Of a stretch of 8,490 nucleotides of DNA, positions 1 to 5,669 are shown piece after piece. Every line of letters begins with the position of its first letter. Within the stretch, counting starts at the first letter, position 1. A program made the position numbers and the translations under genes. The notes beneath the pieces are model-generated. The model searched no databases. It worked only from the letters and a program-made list of their open reading frames with translations, and was not told the DNA's origin. Source of the DNA: Campylobacteraceae bacterium (lineage in GTDB: Bacteria; Campylobacterota; Campylobacteria; Campylobacterales; Campylobacteraceae). The stretch spans positions 1-8,490 of the forward strand of contig JAITNC010000147.1 of the NCBI GenBank assembly GCA_031290675.1, given 5' to 3'.

Positions 1-1179
1 CTCAACCGAACCCATAATGATAGTGTTGTTTGGGGATTGGAATAGGGCGTTGCCAAGTCCGTTGAACCCTACGATGAGGGAGAAAAAAACGATAGGAGTG
101 TCTATCTTGACAAGCAGCAATAAAGCGTGTACTGAAAGTATGATAAAAAGCCCAAACGAGGCCAATTTTTCGGCCCTCACTCTTCCTATCAGACTTCCTG
201 CTATCGGTGCGGCTATGACCATAACTATCGGGAAAATCATCATGATAAATCCCGCCGCACTCGGCGAATAACCTCTCGCCGTTTGCAGATAAAAAGGCGT
301 GATAATGGCGAAAAAAAAGTTCGCGCCAAACACGATAAATCCGCACAGCAGGCTGACTGTCGTGGAGCTGTTTTTGAAGATAGAAAACTCAAGCAGCGGG
401 GAGCTTTTCTTTAATTCGTATTTTATGAAAATCCCTATGCTTATCAAGGCTATAAAAAGTGCTATCCATATGTAGTAAGCGCCAAAGCCCACTTCTTGCC
501 CCGCAAACATCGCACCAAAAAACAAAATGATAAAAAAAGCGTACAGACAAAAGCCGACAAAATCCATTTTTGATTTTGCTTTTGAGATGTCTTTTGGGAG
601 GTATTTCACGCCAAGATATATAGTCAAAAGCCCGAAAGGGACATTTAGCCAAAAGATATATGACCACGATAGATAATGCACTATCACGCCGCCGACACTC
701 GGCCCCGTTATCGTACCCAAAGATACGACAGAGCCGATGAAGCCGAGCGCTTTGCCTCTTGTCTGCGGCGGAAATATCTCCGTGATGATGCCGAGATTTG
801 TGGACATGGTCATACTTGCGCCCAAAGCCTGAATGACACGGGCTGTTACGAGCGTTTCTAACGATTGGCTGAGTCCCGCCAAAAACGTCCCCAAAACAAA
901 TATGACCGTTCCTATCCTAAATATCTTTATCTTGCCAAATATATCGCCGAGTTTGCCGAAAAGTATCAAAAAAGTGCATATCGTGATGACGTAGATGGAA
1001 ACTATCCAGATGGATTGGTTCATCGGTACGCCCAGCTCTTTGGCTATCGTCGGAAGGGCGATATTTACGATGCTGCCGTCAAGTGTCGCCATAAATGTAA
1101 ACAATGAAACGCTGACAAATATAATCCAGCGGTTTTTCTGTACCTCTGGCATATCGTAAAAATTTGTCGGTGCGGACAT
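1..1179 (-). CDS. DHA2-family MFS multidrug exporter (EmrB/QacA-like), C-terminus cut by window edge
   Basis: Predicted inner-membrane drug:proton antiporter of the 14-helix DHA2 branch. The frame is open from ATG at 1179 to base 1, exactly 393 codons with no stop, so about 80-130 residues are probably missing. Visible family motifs: LDGSIVNIALP at residues 33-43 (DHA2 motif in TM1), GKLGDIFGK at 75-83 (motif A loop between TM2 and TM3), RVIQALGAS at 114-122 (motif B, TM4), GTITGPSVGG at 155-164 (antiporter motif C, TM5) and SYIFWLNVPFG at 173-183. Further hydrophobic helices follow at about 208-226, 236-253, 275-298 and 310-330. The last residues, NNTIIMGSVE, match the conserved segment in the second half of EmrB-like pumps. 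It starts 29 nt after the ttcA-like stop, with only a weak AGAG ribosome site, so it may be co-transcribed. Substrate is unknown. No membrane-fusion partner is visible, but one could lie beyond the left edge. Confidence 0.9.
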   Translation of the reverse strand, partial: MSAPTNFYDMPEVQKNRWIIFVSVSLFTFMATLDGSIVNIALPTIAKELGVPMNQSIWIVSIYVITICTFLILFGKLGDIFGKIKIFRIGTVIFVLGTFLAGLSQSLETLVTARVIQALGASMTMSTNLGIITEIFPPQTRGKALGFIGSVVSLGTITGPSVGGVIVHYLSWSYIFWLNVPFGLLTIYLGVKYLPKDISKAKSKMDFVGFCLYAFFIILFFGAMFAGQEVGFGAYYIWIALFIALISIGIFIKYELKKSSPLLEFSIFKNSSTTVSLLCGFIVFGANFFFAIITPFYLQTARGYSPSAAGFIMMIFPIVMVIAAPIAGSLIGRVRAEKLASFGLFIILSVHALLLLVKIDTPIVFFSLIVGFNGLGNALFQSPNNTIIMGSVE

Positions 1180-1208
1180 TTTAAGGCTCTCTTTTTGTTG
1201 TGTATGAG

Positions 1209-1961
1209 TTAGCAGTCTAAAAACTCTTTTTGAGCAAAACTGTTTACCTGTACTTTTTCAAACGCTGATTTTAAAGAGGTAAAAAGATGCGGATTTTCTT
1301 TCTCAAGACGTGCCAAAAGCTCTTTGGTTTCGTATCTGGCGTGCGGCATTTTCACATCAAATCTCATAGCCGGACACGCCTCGTCGCCGATAGTCGGCAG
1401 TTCATTTAACACGGCGTTGTCCCTCAGCTGCCGCTCTCTGACGTGTATCAGCGGGCGTATGACCACGATACCGTTTTCGGCTTTGTAGACAGGCGCCATA
1501 GAACGCAGAGTGCCGTTGTTCATAAAATTCATAAAAAAACTCTCCGCAGCGTCGTCAAGGTGGTGCGCTAGAGCTAATTTGTTGAAGCCATTTTCAAGTG
1601 CGTAAGTATATAAAGCGCCCCTTCTCATACGAGAAAAAAAGCTGCAAAATGAGGAGTTTTTTCGTATCTTGTCTTTCGCCAGCTCAAAGATGGACGTGTC
1701 TATTATCGTGTGTTTGATGTCGTGAGAGAGGCAATGTTCGTGGAGTATCTTCAAGTCCTCGCCCATACCGTAGGTTACGGTTACGGCTTCGTACGTAAAG
1801 TCAAAAGGTGCGACACGCTGCATATGTTTCAAAGCGTGTGCGAGGGAGAGTGAATCTTTGCCGCCGCTAAGTCCTAAAAGCACTCTGTCGCCTTCTGTGA
1901 TGAGCCCATACTTGGCGTTGGCTCGCCCCATAGAACGCAAAATAGATTTATTGATATTCAT
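1209..1961 (-). CDS. ttcA: TtcA-like PP-loop ATPase (tRNA 2-thiocytidine biosynthesis family)
   Basis: A 250-residue member of the N-type ATP pyrophosphatase family that adenylates a tRNA base before sulfur transfer. TtcA itself makes 2-thiocytidine at position 32. The PP-loop SGGKDS is at residues 32-37, preceded by the typical GDRVLLGL strand. CSFFSRMRRGALY at 106-118 aligns with the TtcA segment CSLCSRLRRG, and AHHLDDAAESFFMN at 132-145 is the family metal/ATP-site segment. The second cysteine of the usual CxxC is phenylalanine (F109). C106 and C196 (in DEACPAM) remain, so the iron-sulfur ligand set is not the textbook one. The protein is shorter than E. coli TtcA (about 310 residues). Its ATG overlaps the mtnN stop by 4 nt (ATGA), and GGAG/AGAGG just upstream lies inside mtnN, indicating coupled translation. 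Family membership is firm; the exact base modified is inferred. Confidence 0.85.
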   Translation of the reverse strand: MNINKSILRSMGRANAKYGLITEGDRVLLGLSGGKDSLSLAHALKHMQRVAPFDFTYEAVTVTYGMGEDLKILHEHCLSHDIKHTIIDTSIFELAKDKIRKNSSFCSFFSRMRRGALYTYALENGFNKLALAHHLDDAAESFFMNFMNNGTLRSMAPVYKAENGIVVIRPLIHVRERQLRDNAVLNELPTIGDEACPAMRFDVKMPHARYETKELLARLEKENPHLFTSLKSAFEKVQVNSFAQKEFLDC

Positions 1962-2653
1962 GACCTCTCCAATCGCTCAAGCATTGAGATGATAAAATCC
2001 GCGCTGATTTTGGAGCTGCTTTGCAAAAACTCGTCAAAATCAAATCCCGCTTTAGCGTCCGCAGCGTCGCTTATCGCTCGCAGTATAAAAAACGGCACGC
2101 CCAAAGCGTCGCACACAAAAGCCACGCCCGCACCCTCCATCTCTATAGCGCTTGCGTCAAATGTCTTTTTTATCCACTCTTTTTTGCTCGCCTCGCAGAT
2201 AAACTGATCACCCGTGGCTATAACACCCTCTTTTAGGCTCAACCCCAAAGAGTTTGCCGTATCTTTGGCGATAGAGAGTAGCCGCTCATCGCTTTTGATG
2301 AGTACTTTGCCCTCAGGCACAAATCCGTGCGGGTGTCCAAAAGCCGTGATATCAAGGTCGTGTTGGACAAGTCCGCTTGCCGCTATAAGCTCGCCTATAT
2401 GCAGCTCATCGCTCACAGCTCCCGCCACTCCCGAAAAGAGCAGTTTTTGTGCGCCAAATTTGTTTATCAGTATGCTAGCCGTAAGTGCGGCGTTTACTTT
2501 GCCTATCTTGCTGTAAGCCACGACTACATCAAGGTTTTTGTACTTTAGTGTGTAAAATTTATTATTTGCAAATTCTCTCGTTTCGTACGTGCCAAATCTC
2601 TGTAAAAGAGGCGTGATTTCCTCTACCATCGCTCCCATTATCGCTATTTTCAT
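1958..2653 (-). CDS. mtnN: 5'-methylthioadenosine/S-adenosylhomocysteine nucleosidase (MTAN)
   Basis: Cytosolic hydrolase that removes adenine from 5'-methylthioadenosine and S-adenosylhomocysteine, clearing SAM by-products. In Helicobacter and Campylobacter the orthologue also cleaves 6-amino-6-deoxyfutalosine in menaquinone synthesis. At 231 residues it has the normal family length. Catalytic positions are visible: E12 in the N-terminal GAMVEEI segment, E173 in AIEMEGAG, and D196 in RAISDAAD. The phosphorylase-superfamily glycine segment FSGVAGAV is at 73-80, and ATGDQF is at 146-151. The start is ATG at 2653. Its ribosome site GAGG lies in the TGAGG formed by the fabD stop codon, so translation is probably coupled to fabD, 9 nt upstream. 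It overlaps the ttcA-like start by 4 nt. No anomalies seen; identification is confident, while the futalosine role here is inferred from relatives. Confidence 0.96.
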   Translation of the reverse strand: MKIAIMGAMVEEITPLLQRFGTYETREFANNKFYTLKYKNLDVVVAYSKIGKVNAALTASILINKFGAQKLLFSGVAGAVSDELHIGELIAASGLVQHDLDITAFGHPHGFVPEGKVLIKSDERLLSIAKDTANSLGLSLKEGVIATGDQFICEASKKEWIKKTFDASAIEMEGAGVAFVCDALGVPFFILRAISDAADAKAGFDFDEFLQSSSKISADFIISMLERLERS

Positions 2654-2662
2654 CTTTTCGCC

Positions 2663-3595
2663 TCAGTTTTGGTTTTTGATAAAACTGACAGCCTCTTCAA
2701 GGCTCGCCATATCCGTTACGCTCAAAGTCGGAGCTTCGTTCAGTCTTTTGTTTAAGCCTTTGAGTACGGAACCGCCAAACTCTATAAAAGCGTCCACTTT
2801 TTGTCCTGCGATAGACTGTTTGTATAGCACGGGTTTGACAAGTTGTTCGCTCAAAAGCCTCAAAGCGTCATCTTTTGTGTTGTAGGGCAGGGCGTTTACA
2901 TTTGATATGACAGGTGAGTTGAAACTCTCTTTTAGGAAAAGGCGCAATTTATCTTTTAAGCTCTCTCTCGCACTTTCCAAAAGCGGGCAGTGGCTCGCTA
3001 CGGACATGGACAAAAGCATAGCCCGTTTTGCTCCGGCAGCTTTAAAGCTCTCAGCGTATGCGTTCAGGTCGTCTTTAAGTCCTGCTATGACTATCTGTCC
3101 GTCGCTATTGAAGTTCGCCGCCCATATCTGTTTGCCTTCTTCTCTTGCTTGTGCGCAGAGTGCTTCGGCTTTCTCATCGTCAAGCCCGACAAGCACCATC
3201 ATTCCGGCGTTTTTGCCTTCGCAAGCCTTTTTCATCAAAAGTCCACGCTCTCGCACCAACTCCAACGCGTCGTATATATCAAGCGCGCCAACGCTGATGA
3301 GCGAGCTTATCTCGCCGAGCGAGTGTCCGAGAACAAACTTTGGCGTTATCCTCACAGCGTCCTCAAAGAGTTTGAAGGCTACTGCGCTTACGAGCAATAT
3401 AGCAGGTTGAGCGAATTCGGTTTCGTTCAGGTTTTCGTTCTCTTCAAACAAAAGAGCCTTCATATCAATGCCAAGTCTTTTTGAGGCTTTATGAAAAATA
3501 TCACGTGCCAGTGGGCTTTTCTCGTAAAAATCCTTGCCCATTCCGATAGATTGCGAGCCTTGCCCCGTAAAGATAAATGATATATTTTTTGACAC
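2663..3595 (-). CDS. fabD: Malonyl-CoA:ACP transacylase FabD
   Basis: Transfers malonyl from malonyl-CoA to holo-acyl carrier protein, supplying the extender unit for type II fatty-acid synthesis in the cytosol. The 310-residue length is standard. Hallmarks: the oxyanion-hole segment FTGQGSQ at 9-15, the nucleophile elbow GHSLGE at 90-95 with the acyl-serine at S92, R117 in VRERG for malonate carboxylate binding, the NFNSDGQIVIAG segment at 161-172, and catalytic H202 in SVASHCP. The C-terminal FGGSVLKGL at 273-281 matches the usual G-P-G-x-VL-x-GL region. It starts with GTG at 3595 rather than ATG, supported by an AGGAG ribosome site 6 nt upstream. It lies 22 nt after the AAA+/Fis-HTH gene and 9 nt before mtnN, so it is inside the slyD cluster. 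Together with accB and accC it covers the first steps of fatty-acid synthesis. Confidence 0.96.
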   Translation of the reverse strand: MSKNISFIFTGQGSQSIGMGKDFYEKSPLARDIFHKASKRLGIDMKALLFEENENLNETEFAQPAILLVSAVAFKLFEDAVRITPKFVLGHSLGEISSLISVGALDIYDALELVRERGLLMKKACEGKNAGMMVLVGLDDEKAEALCAQAREEGKQIWAANFNSDGQIVIAGLKDDLNAYAESFKAAGAKRAMLLSMSVASHCPLLESARESLKDKLRLFLKESFNSPVISNVNALPYNTKDDALRLLSEQLVKPVLYKQSIAGQKVDAFIEFGGSVLKGLNKRLNEAPTLSVTDMASLEEAVSFIKNQN

Positions 3596-3601
3596 TGTCT
3601 A

Positions 3602-3606
3602 CTCCT
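3602..3606 (-). promoter_or_regulatory. Ribosome binding site fixing the GTG start of fabD
   Basis: AGGAG on the minus strand, 6 nt upstream of the GTG at 3593-3595. No ATG lies near the N-terminus that would keep the conserved MSKNISFIFTGQGSQ beginning, so this site decides the non-ATG start. Confidence 0.75.
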
Positions 3607-3617
3607 AAATTGTTTGT

Positions 3618-4406
3618 TTATATAACTTGATTTTTAAAAAAATTGCGCAACTCTCTTATCTTTTTGCGCAGAGTGTTTCTATTTAAGCCGAAATTTTTTG
3701 AGATAGCGAGTTGAGAGTGAAATCTTGTAAATCCCGCGCGCAGCATCGGCACATCAAAAACATACAGCAGTTTGCGGTAGTCGTCTCCGCCGCCTATCTT
3801 TTGCGTGAAAAATTTTTCAAGCAGGTTTAACATCTCGTGTTCTTTAAAATTTTCAACTACAAAAGCGGTGTATACGGAGCGTTTCAAAGAGTAAGAGTTG
3901 AGACTCACGTCAAGCTCTATACCGCTCAAATCAACACTTTCCCTTTCCCTCTCTTCGCCCAAAAACAGCATATGCGCTTCTTTGTAAAACTTTTGAGCGA
4001 GCGCCTCAACATCTTCAGGACGTTCGGAGAGTGGTGGAATGGTTATCTTTATCCCAAAAAAAATATCAGTGATTTTTTCGTCTATCTTTTGATTTGAAGT
4101 CGCTATCAACCTTGTCGGATTTGCTTTCAAAGCCTCTTTGAGAAGGACGTAATTTGATATTTTGTGGAAATTTTTGACTATCAAAACAGAGTTTGAGCCA
4201 AGTGCGCTTAAAAGTGCATTGAGGTTTTCTCCGTTTACGATAGCGGCATCTGTGATATTTTGGGCGAGCGTTGTTTTGCCAACGCCTTTTTCGCCTGTGA
4301 TAAGTGCGCTAAGATTTAGATTTTTAAGAAGGTTTGCCAATCTCCCAGCCTCTTTTGAGGCATAGGAGCAGGCTAAAAAATTAGTGGTTGCCACAGCACT
4401 CGCCAT
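3618..4406 (-). CDS. Degenerate sigma-54-activator-like AAA+ protein with Fis-type HTH
   Basis: Probable DNA-binding regulator, target unknown. Residues are numbered from the longest frame, starting at ATG 4436. Walker A GEKGVGKTT is at 48-56. NSVLIVKNFHK at 82-92 sits where Walker B should be but has no Asp-Glu pair. RLIATSNQ at 109-116 resembles the sensor I strand, and PPLSERPEDVEALAQKF at 134-150 is the signature found after it in NtrC-type activators. SQLAISKNFGLN at 241-252 followed by RNTLRKKIREL is a Fis-type recognition helix. Only about 25 residues separate Walker A from the Walker B position, so the loop carrying GAFTGA, which contacts sigma-54, is missing. No receiver or GAF domain precedes the ATPase. 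The start is uncertain: ATG 4436 and ATG 4406 both lie inside the slyD tail, and GTG 4394 is a third choice; none has a good ribosome site. I chose 4406. The protein is therefore probably not a working sigma-54 activator. Confidence 0.8.
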   Translation of the reverse strand: MASAVATTNFLACSYASKEAGRLANLLKNLNLSALITGEKGVGKTTLAQNITDAAIVNGENLNALLSALGSNSVLIVKNFHKISNYVLLKEALKANPTRLIATSNQKIDEKITDIFFGIKITIPPLSERPEDVEALAQKFYKEAHMLFLGEERERESVDLSGIELDVSLNSYSLKRSVYTAFVVENFKEHEMLNLLEKFFTQKIGGGDDYRKLLYVFDVPMLRAGFTRFHSQLAISKNFGLNRNTLRKKIRELRNFFKNQVI

Positions 4407-4929
4407 CTTCGTGATGGTGTCCGCCGCAGCACTCATCGTCGTGCTCGCCGCAGCCGCAGCTATGTGCTCCAGCTACATATCCGTTGGCAAGCTCATCTTC
4501 GGTAGCTTCTCTTATCTCGGCTATCTCTACTTTGAAATGCAGCTCTTTTCCTGCTAGCGGGTGGTTAAAATCTATCGTAACAGTCGTGTCGTTAAACTCT
4601 TTTACGACAACTTGCACTGTCTGTCCCTCTTCGCCTTGACCGTAAAGCGTCATACCAACTTCAAGTTGAAGTCCTGCGAACTGCTCAACAGGAAGCACCT
4701 GCTTAGCCTCAGCGTTGTACTCTCCGTAAGCTTCGGAAGGTTTGATAGCCACATCGGCGCTCTCGCCTTGCTCCATAGTCGCTATTTTGCGCTCAAGTCC
4801 CGGAATGATTTGATTTTTACCCATAATAAATGATAACGGAGTGCTATCCATATTTGAGTCAAGCAAATTTCCCTGAGCGTCTTTTAATTCATAAAACATT
4901 GATACAACTTGATTTTCAACAGCTGCCAT
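4381..4929 (-). CDS. slyD: FKBP-type peptidyl-prolyl isomerase SlyD with His/Cys-rich tail
   Basis: Cytosolic prolyl isomerase and folding chaperone; in other bacteria SlyD also delivers nickel to hydrogenase and urease. The FKBP fold is split as usual: N-terminal FKBP part at about 1-68 (DSNMDSTPLSFIMGKNQIIP region, GLERKIATMEQGE at 44-56, PSEAYGE at 64-70), insert-in-flap chaperone domain at about 71-125 (QVLPVEQF, VGMTLYGQ), then the return to FKBP (NHPLAGKELHFKVEI at 122-136). The last 27 residues (156-182) hold six cysteines and six histidines, including two CCG repeats, and form a metal-binding tail. The start is ATG 4929 with AGGAG 5 nt upstream. It is the first gene of the minus-strand cluster, and its 3' end is overlapped out of frame by the next gene. 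The family call is firm; the metal bound is inferred to be nickel or zinc. Confidence 0.95.
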   Translation of the reverse strand: MAAVENQVVSMFYELKDAQGNLLDSNMDSTPLSFIMGKNQIIPGLERKIATMEQGESADVAIKPSEAYGEYNAEAKQVLPVEQFAGLQLEVGMTLYGQGEEGQTVQVVVKEFNDTTVTIDFNHPLAGKELHFKVEIAEIREATEDELANGYVAGAHSCGCGEHDDECCGGHHHEDGECCGNH

Positions 4930-4960
4930 TTTTTCTCCTGATTTTTAATATAAGGGTCGG

Positions 4961-4969
4961 ATTTTACCA
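4961..4969 (-). promoter_or_regulatory. Extended -10 promoter candidate for the slyD operon
   Basis: The minus strand reads TGGTAAAAT, i.e. TG-n-TAAAAT, with the hexamer at 4961-4966 and an AT-rich stretch upstream (4970-4992). This fits the extended -10, weak -35 style of Campylobacterota housekeeping promoters. Transcription would begin near 4954, about 25 nt before the slyD ATG. It is the only good promoter candidate seen ahead of the slyD-to-MFS cluster. Confidence 0.5.
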
Positions 4970-5002
4970 TAAAAATAATAAAAAATTTATTTCACGACGC
5001 CA

Positions 5003-5036
5003 ATAACGCTTACTTCAAAATGCGGGGAAGCGTTAT
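5003..5036. repeat. Perfect 9-bp inverted repeat across the dcd stop codon
   Basis: ATAACGCTT at 5003-5011 is mirrored by AAGCGTTAT at 5028-5036, separated by 16 nt. The arm at 5003-5011 overlaps the dcd TAA (5010-5012); the other arm encodes the Ile-Thr-Leu near the Dcd C-terminus. On the dcd transcript the stem would be followed by GC-containing sequence, and a T-rich run comes only about 16 nt later, so it is not a textbook intrinsic terminator. It could be a weak terminator, a 3'-end stabilising hairpin or chance. Confidence 0.5.
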
Positions 5037-5570
5037 ACCAGTCTGTCCCTGGTACTTTCCTGATTTGTCTTTATATGTAACATCGCACTGAGTATCGCCT
5101 TCAAAAAACAGCACTTGAGCGATACCTTCGTTGGCGTATATTTTAGCTGGCAACGGAGTGGTATTTGATATCTCTATCGTGATATGTCCCTCAAACTCGG
5201 GCTCAAACGGCGTTACGTTTACGATGATGCCGCATCTGGCGTACGTGCTTTTGCCAAGACATATAGCCAAAACATTTTTTGGAATCCTGAAATACTCTAT
5301 CGTGCGGGCGAGCGCAAACGAGTTTGGCGGCACGATACATACATCGCCGACAAAGTCTATAATATTTTTATCTTCAAAATTTTTTGGGTCTACAACGGTT
5401 GAATTTACGTTCGTAAATATCTTAAATTCCCGTCCTACCCTTATATCATAACCATAGCTGCTAACGCCGTAGCTGACGACATTTGCGCCCACTTGACCAT
5501 CACAGAAAGGCTCTATCATTTTCTCTTTTATGGACATCTCTTTTATCCATTTGTCGGCTTTAAGTCCCAT
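5010..5570 (-). CDS. dcd: dCTP deaminase
   Basis: Deaminates dCTP to dUTP with release of ammonia, feeding thymidylate synthesis. The 186-residue product starting [10 protein letters not shown] has the length I know for epsilonproteobacterial Dcd. Motifs: [10 protein letters not shown] at 37-46, GKSTYARCG at 106-114 (phosphate/uracil-site loop), HITIEISN at 129-136 with the expected catalytic glutamate E133, and the C-terminal QGQTGITLP at 174-182 that closes over the nucleotide. The frame extends 16 codons further upstream to ATG 5618, but I reject that start. AAGGAA lies 4 nt before ATG 5570, and the best promoter would initiate near 5600, downstream of 5618. The gene is transcribed divergently from accB. 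Its 3' end is 80 nt from slyD on the same strand, so read-through into the slyD cluster is possible. Whether it also has dUTPase activity cannot be judged. Confidence 0.96.
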   Translation of the reverse strand: MGLKADKWIKEMSIKEKMIEPFCDGQVGANVVSYGVSSYGYDIRVGREFKIFTNVNSTVVDPKNFEDKNIIDFVGDVCIVPPNSFALARTIEYFRIPKNVLAICLGKSTYARCGIIVNVTPFEPEFEGHITIEISNTTPLPAKIYANEGIAQVLFFEGDTQCDVTYKDKSGKYQGQTGITLPRILK

Positions 5571-5574
5571 TGAT

Positions 5575-5580
5575 TTCCTT
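5575..5580 (-). promoter_or_regulatory. Ribosome binding site deciding the dcd start
   Basis: AAGGAA on the minus strand, 4 nt upstream of ATG 5568-5570. The alternative upstream ATG at 5618 has no purine-rich site before it. This supports the 186-residue Dcd. Confidence 0.7.
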
Positions 5581-5590
5581 AAGAACAAGT

Positions 5591-5596
5591 TATAAT
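5591..5596 (+). promoter_or_regulatory. -10 promoter candidate for accBC
   Basis: Perfect TATAAT on the plus strand. A partial -35-like TTGATT lies at 5570-5575, with a short 15-nt spacer. Transcription would start near 5603, giving a leader of about 67 nt to the accB ATG. A second possible hexamer, TATTAT at 5606-5611, lies just downstream. The site is only 10 nt from the opposing dcd hexamer. Confidence 0.45.
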
Positions 5597-5600
5597 GAAG

Positions 5601-5617
5601 TGTGGTATTATAACACA
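5601..5617. promoter_or_regulatory. Near-palindrome between divergent dcd and accB promoters
   Basis: TGTGGTATTATAACACA is a 17-bp inverted repeat with a single mismatched pair around a central T. It contains the dcd -10 hexamer and covers the predicted start region of the accBC transcript. It has the form of an operator for a dimeric repressor, but part of the symmetry comes simply from the AT-rich -10 sequence. Confidence 0.3.
5607..5615 (-). promoter_or_regulatory. Extended -10 promoter for dcd
   Basis: The minus strand reads TGTTATAAT: TG, one base, then a perfect TATAAT (hexamer 5607-5612). Initiation would fall near 5600, giving a leader of about 30 nt to ATG 5570. This is the best promoter sequence in the window. 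Confidence 0.6.
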
Positions 5618-5669
5618 CAACTTTTAAACCCGCTGGTTTTTTGGCGGTAAAACCTTAGGAGAATTTTAG

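Noticed and set aside
389..1107. Several short open frames on both strands in the left 1.1 kb, suggesting a gene-poor or broken region
   Set aside because: The frame from ATG 1179 is open without interruption to base 1 and encodes all the DHA2 transporter motifs, so the region is one intact partial gene and not a pseudogene.
2907..3484. Two long plus-strand open frames (about 165 codons each) opposite fabD
   Set aside because: They are antisense to a fully motif-supported FabD, show Ser/Ala- or aromatic-rich low-information protein, and have no good ribosome site. They are frame shadows.
5003..5036. Intrinsic terminator for dcd
   Set aside because: The inverted repeat is real, but the T-run needed directly after the stem is about 16 nt away, so I list it only as a repeat.
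5571..5618. Extension of Dcd by 16 residues to the ATG at 5618
   Set aside because: The extension ([10 protein letters not shown]...) does not look like known Dcd N-termini, lies upstream of the predicted transcript start, and has no ribosome site. ATG 5570 has AAGGAA 4 nt upstream.
5635..5654. GGTTTT/AAAACC 6-bp hairpin just before the accB ribosome site, possible leader regulator
   Set aside because: The stem is short and AU-rich with an 8-nt loop. It is too weak to claim as a riboswitch or attenuator, and no known riboswitch core is visible in the roughly 67-nt leader.
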